Assembly (NCBI GenBank): GCA_005503065.1
Contig: SCOE01000009.1
Span: 62,001-126,000 of the forward strand
Origin: Comamonadaceae bacterium ALPHA2B
Lineage (GTDB): Bacteria > Pseudomonadota > Gammaproteobacteria > Burkholderiales > Burkholderiaceae_C
Direction: 5' to 3'
DNA length: 64,000 bases
Below, piece by piece: positions 44,040 to 54,169 of the stretch. Every line of letters starts with the position of its first letter. Position 1 is the stretch's first letter. The translations under genes and the position numbers were made by a program. Below the pieces are notes generated by a model that saw nothing but the letters and a program-made list of their open reading frames with translations, made no database searches and had not been told where the DNA came from.

Positions 44040-44831
44040 ATGAACGCCACTGCCGTGCCCGTCCTGGAGTGCAGCGGCCTCGAGCGTCGTTTCGGCGGCC
44101 TGGTGGCTGTCACCGGCGTGGACCTGCGCATCGATCGCGGCGAGATCTTCGGCCTCGTCGGCCCAAATGGCAGCGGCAAGACCACGCTGGTGAACGCGAT
44201 CACCGGCTTCTACCCGCCGCAGAAGGGGCGCATCGTTCTCGAAGGCGCCGACATCACCGCGATGAAGCCGCATCTGGTGGCCAAGCGCAAGGTCGCGCGC
44301 ACCTTCCAGAACCTGGCGCTGTTCAACGGCATGTCGGTGCTGGACAACATCCTGCTCGGCCGGCACGTGCACCTGAAGCCCAGCGTGGCCAAGACGGCGC
44401 TGTACTGGTGGCTGGGGCAGCCGCAGGAAATCGCCCACCGCCGCGTGTGCGAGGAGATCATCGAGTTCCTCCAACTGCAGGGCGTGCGCGACGAGCCTGT
44501 GGAATCGCTGTCGATCGGACTGAAGAAGCGCGTCGAGCTGGCGCGCGCGCTGGTCGCCGAACCCACCTTCCTGATCCTCGACGAACCGATGGCCGGCATG
44601 AACCAGGAGGAAAAGGAGTACATGGCGCGATTCGTTCTCGACGCGCGCGACGAGCGCGGCATCACGGTGCTGCTGATCGAACACCACATGGACATCGTCA
44701 CCGGCATCTGCGACCGCATCATGGCGCTCAACTACGGCGAGGTCATCGGCACCGGGCTGCCGCGCGAGGTGGTGGCCAACCCGCGCGTGGTCGAAGCCTA
44801 TCTCGGAAAGGGCCATCAGCATGCAGCGTGA
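44040..44831 (+). CDS. livG: Branched-chain-type ABC importer ATP-binding protein (LivG-like)
   Basis: The ATG at 44040 gives 263 residues; an in-frame TTG 12 bases earlier is the alternative. Walker A GPNGSGKT at 41-48, signature LSIGLKKR at 157-164, Walker B FLILDEP at 177-183. The signature differs from both LSGGQ and the LPYGQ of classical LivG. It energises uptake through LivH/LivM-type permeases. The end overlaps the acyl-CoA ligase gene by 11 bases. The substrate is more likely a carboxylate than leucine, judging from the embedded ligase gene. Confidence 0.9.
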   Translation: MNATAVPVLECSGLERRFGGLVAVTGVDLRIDRGEIFGLVGPNGSGKTTLVNAITGFYPPQKGRIVLEGADITAMKPHLVAKRKVARTFQNLALFNGMSVLDNILLGRHVHLKPSVAKTALYWWLGQPQEIAHRRVCEEIIEFLQLQGVRDEPVESLSIGLKKRVELARALVAEPTFLILDEPMAGMNQEEKEYMARFVLDARDERGITVLLIEHHMDIVTGICDRIMALNYGEVIGTGLPREVVANPRVVEAYLGKGHQHAA

Positions 44832-46766
44832 AGACCGCGCGCTGGCGGCATCCCCGGCCTCTCGGGCGCCCACCGGCGCTGACGCGGCCGGCCAGTGGGA
44901 TCTCGACCCGAACACCACGCTGGCGCGCCTGCTGGCGCTCAACGCGCGCACCCACGGGTCGCGGGTGGCGCTGCGCGAGAAGGCGCTGGGCATCTGGCAG
45001 GAGTTCACCTGGGCCCAGGTGCTCGACGAGGTGCTGGCTGTGGCGGCAGGGCTCGAGCACTTGGGCTTCACGGCCGGCGATTCGCTGCTGGTCCTGGGCG
45101 ACAACCGGGCACGCCTGTACATGGGCATGCTCGCCGCCGGCGCGCTCGGCGGCTACGCGATGCCGGTGTACCCGGATGCCACGCCCGCCGAGGTGCTGCA
45201 CTTCGCCAGCGAAGCGCAGGCGCATTTCGCGCTGGCCGAGGACCAGGAGCAGGTCGACAAGGTGCTTGAGCTGCGCGAGAAGGCGCCGGGCCTCTCGCAC
45301 GTGGTTTACGACGACCCGCGCGGACTGAACAACTACCGGGTCGAGGGCCTGATCGGCTGGGAGAAGCTGCGCGACGCCGGGGCCGCGCGGCTGCGCGAGC
45401 ACCCGGCCCTGCGCGACGAGATCATCCAGCGCTCGCGGCCCGACGGCCCCGCGGTGTTCGTGCACTCATCGGGCACGACCGGTAAGCCCAAGGGGGTGGT
45501 GCTGCAGCAGCGCAACGTCCTGGCCGGGGTGAGTAACGCCTTCAAGGGCCAGGTCTTCGGCTTCGAGGAGAAGATCCTCGCCTACCTGCCGATGGCCTGG
45601 ATCGGCGACTTCGCGGTGACCATGGCCGCGGGCGTCGCGCTTCGATTCACCATCAACATCCCCGAGCGATCGGAGACGGTGCTGCGCAACCTGCGCGAGA
45701 TCGCCCCCACGCTGTACCTGGCCGCACCGCGCAGCTGGGACAACATGCTGACGACCATCCGCGTGCGCATGGAAGATTCCACGCCGCTGAAGAAGCGGGT
45801 CTTCGATCGCTTCGTCGCGCTGGGCATCGCGGCCGAGCGCCTGAAGCTCGAAGGCAAGGCACCTTCAACCGCGCAGCGCCTGCTGCTGCGCCTGGGCGAG
45901 TGGATGGTGTTCGGCCCGGTGAAGGACCAGCTCGGCCTGAGCCGCATGCGTGTGGCACTGACCGGCGGCGAGGCCATGGGCGAGGACACCTTTCTCTTCT
46001 ACCGTGCGCTGGGCATCAACCTGCGCCAGCTCTACGGCCAGACCGAGAGCAGCGCCTTCAACTCCGTGCAGGCGGCCGACGAGGTGCGTCTGCACACCGT
46101 GGGCCGTCCGTTGCCCGGCGTGGACTGCGGCATCGCCGACGACGGCGAAATCCTGCTGCGATCGGGCAGTATCTTCAGCGGCTATTTCCAGAACGAGGAA
46201 GCGACGAGCAAGACGCTGGTCGACGGCTGGCTGCACACCGGCGACGCCGGCTACGTCGAAAAGGACGGGCATCTGGTGGTGCTGGGCCGCGTGTCCGAGG
46301 TCGTGCACACGGCCAAGGGCGAGCGCTACATCCCCGGCTACATCGAGAACCGCATCAAGTTCAGCCCCTACGTTCGCGACGTGGCCGTGCTGGGCACGGA
46401 CCGCGACCACCTGTGTGCGATGGTCTGCATCGACAGCGAAGCCGTCGGGCACTGGGCCGAGGTGCGCGGCATTCCAAAAAAAAAATAAGCGAACTCGTGG
46501 CCGGCGTGATCCGGCACGTCAACCAGGCCCAGCCGGAGGGCTTGCGCATCCGGCGCTTCGTCAACCTGCACAAGGAGTTCGATGCCGACGATGGCGAGAT
46601 CACCCGCACGCGAAAGCTGCGGCGCAGCGTGATCGACGAGCACTACGCGGCCGTCATCCAGGCGCTCTATTCCGACGCACGATCCGTGCGGATGAAGGCG
46701 CAGATCACCTACGACACCGGGGACACCGGCGTCATCGAGCGTGAACTCGCGTTGAAGGATCTCTGA
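44821..46766 (+). pseudogene. Long-chain acyl-CoA synthetase (AMP-binding), frame broken at an A10 run
   Basis: The first frame (44821-46488) encodes 555 residues: VHSSGTTGKPKG, LYGQTESSAFN, HTGDAGYVEKDGHLVVLGR. It runs into IPKKK and a TAA at 46486-46488. The rest of the family's C-terminus (SELVAGVIRHVNQ to ERELALKDL) continues in the -1 frame to 46766. About a dozen residues usually found between the two parts in relatives are missing, so a deletion or filled assembly gap is likelier than programmed frameshifting. It is embedded between LivG and LivH genes, implying that imported acids are immediately activated. Confidence 0.8.
46476..46485 (+). other. Run of ten A residues at the frame break
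   Basis: Ten consecutive A bases in very GC-rich coding DNA, exactly where the synthetase frame breaks. The flanks (ATT CC before, TA AGC GAA after) fit Ile-Pro and Val-Ser-Glu codons of an intact gene with a missing stretch between, as expected if a short unknown-base gap had been filled with A. Polymerase slippage on a real run is the alternative. Confidence 0.6.
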
Positions 46767-46768
46767 AC

Positions 46769-47656
46769 ATGGATTGGCCCTTTTTCCTCGAACTGGCGAT
46801 CAACGGCGCGCTGTCCGGGCTGATGTATTCGCTGGTGGCGCTGGGCATCGTGCTGATCTACAAGTCCTCGTCGGTGCCCAACCTGGCGCAGGGTGCGCTC
46901 GCGATGCTCGGCGCCTACGTGGTGCTGGCGCTGTTCGAGACGCTCAAGATGCCCATCTGGGCGGCGTTGCCCTTGGGCATGCTGGTCATGTTCGGCATCG
47001 GCATGGGCATCGAGCGCGTGGCGCTGCGCCGCCTGGCGGGCCGCCCGTTGATCATGATTCTCATGATGACGCTGGCGCTGGACATCTTCGTGCGCGCCGC
47101 GGCGCTCGTCGCCTGGGGCGGCACGAACCGTCCGCTGCCGCTGCCGATTTCGTCGGATCCGCTGTTCATCGGGCCGGTGCTCATCAACCGCAGCTACGTC
47201 GCCGGCGGCGCGGTGGCAATCGGCCTGTTCGGCTTCTTCCTGCTGTTCTTCCGGACGCGCATGGGCATCGTGCTGCGCGCGATCTCCGACGACTACACCG
47301 CCTCCTGGTCGGTGGGCATCTCGGTGGAGCGCGGCGTGGCGCTGTCGTGGGCGATGTCGGCCGTGGTGGCCACGCTGGCCGGCGCGCTGTGGGGCTCGAT
47401 CCAGGGCGTGGACCAGTCGCTGTCGCTGCTGCTGCTGATGGGCATCACCGTCGCGGTGTTGGGTGGCCTGGACAGCATCGGCGGCACCATCGTCGCGGGC
47501 CTGCTGCTGGGCATGTTCCAGGGCGTCGCCTCGGGCTACCTCGACCGCCTCGTCGGCGGCGGCAGCCGCGAGCTGGTGGTGGCCGCCACGCTCGTGCTGA
47601 CCATCCTGATCCGCCCCCATGGCCTGTTCGGCCGCGAAGACATCCAGAGGATCTGA
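46769..47656 (+). CDS. livH: Branched-chain-type ABC importer permease (LivH-like)
   Basis: A 295-residue membrane protein, about eight hydrophobic segments, opening INGALSGLMYSLVALGIVLIY and with VPNLAQGALAMLGAY, both typical of LivH. GITVAVLGGLDSIGGTIVAG near residue 230 is the coupling region. The start is two bases after the end of the synthetase frame. It forms the transmembrane channel with the LivM-like protein. Confidence 0.93.
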   Translation: MDWPFFLELAINGALSGLMYSLVALGIVLIYKSSSVPNLAQGALAMLGAYVVLALFETLKMPIWAALPLGMLVMFGIGMGIERVALRRLAGRPLIMILMMTLALDIFVRAAALVAWGGTNRPLPLPISSDPLFIGPVLINRSYVAGGAVAIGLFGFFLLFFRTRMGIVLRAISDDYTASWSVGISVERGVALSWAMSAVVATLAGALWGSIQGVDQSLSLLLLMGITVAVLGGLDSIGGTIVAGLLLGMFQGVASGYLDRLVGGGSRELVVAATLVLTILIRPHGLFGREDIQRI

Positions 47657-47661
47657 TCACC

Positions 47662-48735
47662 ATGTTCTTTCGTCAGGCCGGCATCCACCACAGCACCTAC
47701 CGCGGCGACCGGCAGCTGTTTCCCATTCCCTTCGACCGCTGGCAGATCGCCGTGCTGCTGGTGCTGGCGGTCGCTGCGCCGGTGCTGCTGAGCCCGCTGT
47801 ACATGAAGAGCTACATGCTGCCGTGGCTCATCTGGACGGCCGCTGCGCTGGGCCTGAACCTGATCCTTGGCTGGGCCGGGCAGTTCCACTTCGGCTACGC
47901 CGCCATCATGGGCATCGGCGCCTACACCGCGGTGCATGCCACGCTGAAGGGAATCCCGTTCGAGATCGCGCTGCTGCTGGCCGGTGTCGTGTCCACACTC
48001 ATCGGCAGCGCGTTCGCGATCACCGCACTGCGGGTGCGCGGCCTGTACCTCGCGCTGAGCACGCTGGCGCTGCAGTTCGTGATGGACTGGGTGATCAACA
48101 AGGTGCCCGCGGTCAGCGGCGGCACCCAGGCCACCATCCAGGCACCGCCGCTGCGCCTGCTGGGGATCGAGGTGAGCTCGGATGCCGGGCTCTACTACGT
48201 GGCGCTCGTCTGGTGCGTGCTGGTCACCATCTTCATGCTCAACCTGCGCCGCTCCGGCCTCGGCCGCGCCCTGGTGGCCGTGCGCGAGAAGGACTTTGCC
48301 GCGGCGGTGATCGGCGTCAACAGCTTCTACTACAAGCTGGTGGCCTTCGCGATGTCGTCGTTCATCGGCGGCGTCACGGGCGCGATCCTGATCTTCACCT
48401 TTTACCGCGCGGTCACGCCGGAGCAGTTCGCCGTGAACGTGTCGATCCAGGTGCTGGCGATGGTGATCGTGGGCGGCCTGGGCAGCGTGATCGGCTGCTA
48501 CTTCGGCGTGGCCTTCATCCTGCTGCTGCCCGGCATCGTGGCCAATCTCATCTTTGCCGCCGCCCAGGCCGCCGACCTGAAGATCGGCATCGAGCTGCTG
48601 GCGCACATCCCTGCGTTCCTCTATGGCGTGCTGATCATCGGGTTTCTCCTGTTTGAACCGCTGGGCCTGGCCAAGATCTACAGCAACCTGCGCAACTACT
48701 TCATCTTCTGGCCTTTCGGTTACGCCCGCCGCTAA
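47662..48735 (+). CDS. livM: Branched-chain-type ABC importer permease (LivM-like)
   Basis: A 357-residue protein starting at ATG 47662, five bases after livH. GLNLILGWAGQFHFGYAAIM and IGAYTAVHATLKGIPF are LivM hallmarks, and MVIVGGLGSVIGCYFGVAF is the coupling segment. It pairs with LivH. A hydrophilic N-terminal stretch of about 30 residues precedes the first membrane segment. Confidence 0.93.
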   Translation: MFFRQAGIHHSTYRGDRQLFPIPFDRWQIAVLLVLAVAAPVLLSPLYMKSYMLPWLIWTAAALGLNLILGWAGQFHFGYAAIMGIGAYTAVHATLKGIPFEIALLLAGVVSTLIGSAFAITALRVRGLYLALSTLALQFVMDWVINKVPAVSGGTQATIQAPPLRLLGIEVSSDAGLYYVALVWCVLVTIFMLNLRRSGLGRALVAVREKDFAAAVIGVNSFYYKLVAFAMSSFIGGVTGAILIFTFYRAVTPEQFAVNVSIQVLAMVIVGGLGSVIGCYFGVAFILLLPGIVANLIFAAAQAADLKIGIELLAHIPAFLYGVLIIGFLLFEPLGLAKIYSNLRNYFIFWPFGYARR

Positions 48736-48782
48736 GCGAGTTCCATCCCACCGCAACCTCAACCCTGACGAGGAGTGTCTCC

Positions 48783-50027
48783 ATGATCCGACGACTCAAA
48801 CTGCTGATCGGCGCCGCCGCGTTCGCGGTGGGGGCCCAAGCTTCGTTCGCCGCCGAACCGATCCGCTTCGCGCTGTGCTACGACCTGACGAAGGCCTACA
48901 CCTTCGTCACCCCCCAGTTCGCCCAAGCTGCCAAAGACTACGCGGCGCTGACCAATCTGCGGGGAGGCATCGAAGGCAACCCGGTCGAGATCATCGTGCA
49001 GGACCACGGCAACGAGCCGCAGCGCGGCATCGAGTGCTACGAGCGGGTGAAAGGCCAGGTACTGACGGTTGACCTGTTGTCCACACCGGTGTCGCGTGCC
49101 GTCCTTCCGCGCGCCATGAAGGACGGGGAAGTCATGATCCAGGCCATGGTCGGCCGAGGTGACGCCGTTGACGGCGAAGTCTTCAAGTGGGTCTTCCCCT
49201 TGGGCCCGACCTACTGGGGCCAGGCGGCCAACATCGTCGGTCACTTCAAGAAGCAGTCCGGCGGCAATCTGAAGGGCAAGAAGATCGCCTTCCTGTACAT
49301 CGACTACCCGTTCGGCCAGGAGCCCATTCCCGTCATGCAGGAACTGCAGAAGCGGGAAGGGTTCGAGCTCCAACTGTTCCCCTACCCGCTTCCCGGCAAC
49401 GACCAGACTTCGGCGTGGTCGCAGTTGCGGCGGTTCCAGCCCGACCTGATCGTGCACTGGGCCTTCTCGGCCATGCACGTGGTGGCGGCCAAGGAAGCCA
49501 AGCGCAACGGCATCCCGCTGGACCGGGTGGTCAGCGTGAACTGGCTGAACGACGTGGACATCGCCAATATCGGCGCCGAGGCGGCCAAGGGAATCCGGCG
49601 CGCCACGCCGGTGGTCAGTGGCACCGATCACCCCACCATCAAGGCCATCCTCCAGGAGCTCTACGACAAGGGCAAAGGCAATGGCGATCGGAAACTCGTG
49701 TCTGACATCTACTACGGGCTGGGATTGGCGACCTATGCCACGATCTTCGAAGGTGCCCGTCTGGCCCTGAAGAGCGAACGGGCCCCGCTGACGGCGGAGA
49801 AGATGCGCAAGGGGCTCGAGAGCATTCGCAACTTCGACGCCGGCGGGCTGCAACCCGCCCTGACCGTGACCGGCAAGGATCATGGCGGTGGCGGCAAGAC
49901 GCGCATTGAGATGTGGGACGGCACCAAATGGGTCCCGCAGAGCGATTGGTCCGCCGAATACACCGACCTGGTCTGGAGCACCGTCAAGCAGCACTCGGGC
50001 GACTTCGCCAAGTCAGCTGGCAAGTAA
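48783..50027 (+). CDS. ABC importer substrate-binding protein 1 (type I periplasmic fold)
   Basis: A 414-residue protein with a signal peptide cut near SFAAEP (residue 24) and GAGGAG-like spacing upstream (GAGGAGTGTCTCC). FALCYDLTKAYTFVTPQFAQA and VQDHGNEPQRGIECYERV are shared with the next gene, showing tandem duplication. HGGGGKTRIEMWDGTKWVPQ near the C-terminus is also shared. It delivers the solute to the LivHM permease. The YDLTKxY opening is found in liv-type receptors associated with aromatic or other carboxylates rather than leucine. Confidence 0.92.
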   Translation: MIRRLKLLIGAAAFAVGAQASFAAEPIRFALCYDLTKAYTFVTPQFAQAAKDYAALTNLRGGIEGNPVEIIVQDHGNEPQRGIECYERVKGQVLTVDLLSTPVSRAVLPRAMKDGEVMIQAMVGRGDAVDGEVFKWVFPLGPTYWGQAANIVGHFKKQSGGNLKGKKIAFLYIDYPFGQEPIPVMQELQKREGFELQLFPYPLPGNDQTSAWSQLRRFQPDLIVHWAFSAMHVVAAKEAKRNGIPLDRVVSVNWLNDVDIANIGAEAAKGIRRATPVVSGTDHPTIKAILQELYDKGKGNGDRKLVSDIYYGLGLATYATIFEGARLALKSERAPLTAEKMRKGLESIRNFDAGGLQPALTVTGKDHGGGGKTRIEMWDGTKWVPQSDWSAEYTDLVWSTVKQHSGDFAKSAGK

Positions 50028-50041
50028 ACACAAACCCTGCA

Positions 50042-50067
50042 GCGGCGGCCCGGCTTCCGGGCGCCGC
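50042..50067 (+). other. Intercistronic hairpin between the two binding-protein genes
   Basis: GCGGC-g-GCCCGG (50042-50053) pairs with CCGGGC-GCCGC (50057-50067) around a CTT loop with one bulged base. No T-tract follows, so it is more likely an mRNA-stabilising or partial-attenuation element that tunes expression than a full terminator. Confidence 0.5.
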
Positions 50068-50089
50068 TCCTTCAACGAGGAGACCGCCC

Positions 50090-51340
50090 ATGCGCGCCGG
50101 CTTGATTCAAACATTCGCAGCTGCCCTGTTCGCAGCCGCCTCGGCGGCCGCAGAAGCACAGGCCGCCGATCCGGTGCGCTTCGGACTGTGCTACGACCTC
50201 ACCAAGATCTACGTCGCCGCGGTGCCGCAGGTGGCGCAGGCGGCCAAGGATTACGCCGATCTGCTCAACCTTCGCGGCGGGCTCGAGGGGCGGCCGATCC
50301 AGGTGATCGTGCAGGACCACGGCAACGAACCCCAGCGCGGCATCGACTGCTACGAGCGCCTCAAGCGCGAGGGCGTGATGGTCTTCGACTTCTTCTCCAC
50401 GCCGGTGTCGCGCGCCGCGCTGCCGCGCATCATGCAGGACGGCAATATCCTCGTGCAGCCGCTGGTGGGGCGCGGCGACGCGGTGGACGGCGAGGTGTTC
50501 AAGAACGTCTTCGTACTGGCGCCCACGTACTGGGGTCAGGCCGCCAACATCATCAGTTACTTCAAGAAGCAGGCAGGCGGCAATCTGAAAGGCAAGAAGG
50601 TCGCGTTCCTCTACCTGGATACACCGTTCGGCAGAGAGCCGATGCCGGTCTTCGAAGCGCTCAAGCGCCTGGAGGGCTACGACTTCCAGACCTTCCCGTT
50701 CCCGGTGCCTGGCAACGACCAAAGCGCCGCCTTCGCGCAGATCCGTCGCTTCCAGCCCGACTGGGTGGTGCTGTGGTCCTTCTCGCCGCTGAACCCGATC
50801 TCGTTCCGCGAGATGCAGCGCAACGGCATCCCGATCGACCGCATGGTGACCGGCAACTGGATCAACGAGGTCGACATCAACAACTTCGGCGCCGCTGCCG
50901 CCAAGGGATTGAAGCGTTCTGCCGTGGTGAGCGGCGGCGCCGAACACCCTCTGGTGCAGGACATCCTGCGAGAGCTGTACGACAAGGGCAAGGGCAATGG
51001 CGACCGCAAGCTGGTGGCCGATTCCTACTACAACACCGGCCTGGCCGTGTATTCCTCGGTGTTCGAAGGTGTGCGTCTGGCGATCAAGACGCAGGGCATG
51101 CCGCTGACGGCGGAAAAGATCCGCCAAGGCATGTACGGTCTGAAGAACTTCGACGCCAAGGGCTTCATGGCGCCGATCACGGTGACTCCACAAGACCACG
51201 GCGGCGGCGGCAAGACCCGCATCGACATGTGGGACGGCACGAAGTGGGTGCCGCAGACGCCCTGGTTCGCGGACTACACCGGCTTGGTGAACACGCTCAT
51301 CAAGGCCAATTCGGCCGACTTCGCCAAAGCGAACAAGTGA
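50090..51340 (+). CDS. ABC importer substrate-binding protein 2 (type I periplasmic fold)
   Basis: The ATG at 50090 with GAGGAG upstream gives 416 residues; the longer frame upstream is not supported. Signal peptide cut near EAQAADP (residue 25). It is a paralogue of the preceding protein, with the same VQDHGNEPQRGI and HGGGGKTRIDMWDGTKWVPQ. The ligand-lining regions differ (FDFFSTPVSRAALPR versus VDLLSTPVSRAVLPR), so the two probably widen the importer's substrate range. Confidence 0.92.
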   Translation: MRAGLIQTFAAALFAAASAAAEAQAADPVRFGLCYDLTKIYVAAVPQVAQAAKDYADLLNLRGGLEGRPIQVIVQDHGNEPQRGIDCYERLKREGVMVFDFFSTPVSRAALPRIMQDGNILVQPLVGRGDAVDGEVFKNVFVLAPTYWGQAANIISYFKKQAGGNLKGKKVAFLYLDTPFGREPMPVFEALKRLEGYDFQTFPFPVPGNDQSAAFAQIRRFQPDWVVLWSFSPLNPISFREMQRNGIPIDRMVTGNWINEVDINNFGAAAAKGLKRSAVVSGGAEHPLVQDILRELYDKGKGNGDRKLVADSYYNTGLAVYSSVFEGVRLAIKTQGMPLTAEKIRQGMYGLKNFDAKGFMAPITVTPQDHGGGGKTRIDMWDGTKWVPQTPWFADYTGLVNTLIKANSADFAKANK

Positions 51341-51368
51341 TCGCAACCTCTACGCGCCCGAGCCTCCG

Positions 51369-52163
<795 letters not shown>

Positions 52164-52199
52164 ATGTAACGGGGTCCGAGCCTTGCCGGCCAACGAAGG

Positions 52200-52598
52200 T
52201 CACACCGGCACGAACACCGGCAGCGGCGACCCACCCTCGCTCGGTTGGAACCGCACCGCCACGCGCTGGCCGATGCGAATCGCGTCGGCATCGGCATCGA
52301 CGATGTTGGTCATCATCGACGGGCCCTCGTCGAGCGTCACGTAGGCGACGACATAGGGCACCTCGGCACGGCGCATGACGCTGAAGCTGTAGATCGTGCC
52401 CTGCCCGCCGGCCTGTCGCCACTCGGTGTTCAGGCTGCCGCAGAACGGGCAGCCGTCGCGCGGATAGTGGTGGTGCTCGCCGCAGTCGCGGCAGCGCTTG
52501 ACGAGCAGCCGGCCCTCGGCGGCAGCATCCCAGAACGGCTTGGCGTCGGGGTAGACGGTGGGCGCCGGCATCTGGCGCCGGCCGATGTTCAGACTCAT
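52200..52598 (-). CDS. DUF35 OB-fold / zinc-ribbon protein A
   Basis: A 132-residue protein with an N-terminal rubredoxin-like zinc ribbon (CRDCG and CPFCG) and an OB fold (GTIYSFSVMRRAEVPYVVAYV). DUF35 proteins bind thiolase-superfamily partners and acyl-CoA; in steroid side-chain degradation they form the aldolase complex with Ltp2. Its ATG overlaps the stop of the thiolase-like gene at 52595, supporting a direct partnership. Confidence 0.88.
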   Translation of the reverse strand: MSLNIGRRQMPAPTVYPDAKPFWDAAAEGRLLVKRCRDCGEHHHYPRDGCPFCGSLNTEWRQAGGQGTIYSFSVMRRAEVPYVVAYVTLDEGPSMMTNIVDADADAIRIGQRVAVRFQPSEGGSPLPVFVPV

Positions 52599-53761
52599 GC
52601 GCGCTCCAGGATCAGGGTGGCACTGCCGTGCCGGGTGCCGAGCGAACCGCCTGTGCCGTGCGCGAGCGCAAGCCGGCAGTTCGGCACCTGCACCTTGGGG
52701 TGGGCCTCGCCGCGCAGCTGGCGAACGGCCTCGATCACCTTGGTCATGCCGCCGCGGTTACCCGGGTGGTTGTTGCACAGGCCGCCGCCGTCGGTGTTGA
52801 AGGGCAGCTTGCCGCTGCCCGAGATTAGGTTGCCGTCGCTGACGAAGCGGCCGCCCTGCCCCTTGGCGCAGAAGCCCAGGTCCTCCAGCGTGAGCAGCAC
52901 GGTGATCGTGAAGCTGTCGTAGATCGACGCGTACTGGATGTCCGAGGGCTTCACGCCGGCCTCGGCGAACGCGGCCTTGCCGGTCCACGCCGCGCCGGTG
53001 GTCAGCAGGTCGACCTTGCCGCCGCTCTGCGCGCGCTGGTACTCGCCGGTGCCGATGATGTCGACGACCGGACGCTCCAGGCTGCGCGCGATCTCGGGCC
53101 GCACCACCACCAGCGCGCCGCCGCCGTCGCTGATGACGCAGCAGTCCAGCCGGTGCAGCGGGTCGGCGATCATCGGCGAGCCGACCACGTCCTTCACCGT
53201 GACCACGTCGCGCACCATCGCGTGCGGGTTGTGCTGCGCGTGGTGCGAGGCGGCGACGCGGATCCACGCGAGCTGCTCGCTCGTCGTGCCGTGCTCGTGC
53301 ATGTGGCGCATCGCCGCCATCGCGTACATGTTGACCGTGGTCGGCGCATAGGGCAGCTCAAAGGGCACGTCGGGCGCGGGGCCGTAGTTGCGCGGCGCGG
53401 TGCCGGTGGCCATGCCCTCGGCCTTGGGCCGGCCGGCCAGCGTGATCAGCGCGACGTTGCAGCGCCCGGCGGCGATGGCGGCGGCGGCGTGCGCCACGTG
53501 CACCAGGTACGACGAACCGCCGGTCTCGGTGGTGTCCACGTGGCGCACTTTCATGCCGAGGTAGTCAACCATCGACAGCGCGCCCAGGCCGGGCGCATCG
53601 CCGGCGCAGAAGTAGCCGTCGACGTCCTTCAGCGTCAGCCCAGCGTCGGCCAGCGCGCCGCGCGCGACCTCGCCGTGCAGTTGCGCGACCGACTTGTCGT
53701 CCGCGCGCCGGATTGGGTGTTCGTAGGCGCCTGCGATGCAGGCGGAGTTCTTCAGACTCAT
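52595..53761 (-). CDS. Thiolase-superfamily protein lacking the nucleophilic cysteine
   Basis: A 388-residue protein starting at ATG 53761, in an ATGA overlap with the MaoC gene. The thiolase fold is clear (DVDGYFCAGDAP, ISDGGGALVVV, SIYDSFTITVLLTLEDLG). At the usual Cys-x-S-G site it reads TETGGSS, with Glu in place of Cys. The second-half NNHPGNRGG keeps the His-Pro motif. A normal thiolysis mechanism is therefore unlikely. SCP2-thiolase-like proteins of this kind (Ltp2) catalyse retro-aldol cleavage together with a DUF35 partner, here the next gene. Confidence 0.85.
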   Translation of the reverse strand: MSLKNSACIAGAYEHPIRRADDKSVAQLHGEVARGALADAGLTLKDVDGYFCAGDAPGLGALSMVDYLGMKVRHVDTTETGGSSYLVHVAHAAAAIAAGRCNVALITLAGRPKAEGMATGTAPRNYGPAPDVPFELPYAPTTVNMYAMAAMRHMHEHGTTSEQLAWIRVAASHHAQHNPHAMVRDVVTVKDVVGSPMIADPLHRLDCCVISDGGGALVVVRPEIARSLERPVVDIIGTGEYQRAQSGGKVDLLTTGAAWTGKAAFAEAGVKPSDIQYASIYDSFTITVLLTLEDLGFCAKGQGGRFVSDGNLISGSGKLPFNTDGGGLCNNHPGNRGGMTKVIEAVRQLRGEAHPKVQVPNCRLALAHGTGGSLGTRHGSATLILERA

Positions 53762-54153
53762 CGTGTTCTTTCCGCTGGCTTGATAGTGGCGGTGCCCTTG
53801 ATCACGTCCTGGCTCTTGGCGTTGCGCACCCACACGTCGTACAGGGGCGGCTCGCTGCCGGCGCGCAGTTCGCCGCCGCCGGTCACGTCGTCGTCGATGC
53901 GCACCGGCTGCACGAACTTGATCTCCAGGTGGATCCTGTTCAGCATCTGCACGCCGAGCGTGTTCTTCAAGGCCTGCCAGATCAGCGCCACCGACATCGT
54001 GCCGTGGGCGATGATGCCGCCCATCGGGCTCTTGGCGGCGAATTCCTTGTCGACGTGGATCGGGTTGTAGTCGTTCGTCACCGCCGCATACTTCATGATG
54101 GTGTCGAAGTCGACGTGCTTGGTCGATGGTGTCAGTTGCGCCTGCACGGGCAC
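53758..54153 (-). CDS. MaoC-family (R)-enoyl-CoA hydratase
   Basis: A 131-residue protein with the intact hydratase signature VTNDYNPIHVDKEFAAKSPMGGIIAHG, including Asp, His and the glycine-rich end. The closest known arrangement is ChsH1, the catalytic MaoC half of a steroid enoyl-CoA hydratase. It lies between the MaoC-like N-domain protein (54170) and the thiolase-like protein (52595), so it probably provides the hydroxyacyl-CoA for cleavage. Confidence 0.88.
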   Translation of the reverse strand: MPVQAQLTPSTKHVDFDTIMKYAAVTNDYNPIHVDKEFAAKSPMGGIIAHGTMSVALIWQALKNTLGVQMLNRIHLEIKFVQPVRIDDDVTGGGELRAGSEPPLYDVWVRNAKSQDVIKGTATIKPAERTR

Positions 54154-54169
54154 TCCTCCTCTGCTGCGT

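Noticed and set aside
46471-46500. Programmed -1 frameshift at the A10 run
   Set aside because: No downstream pseudoknot or spaced stimulator is evident and a conserved segment is missing, which slippage cannot explain; a deletion or filled gap fits better.
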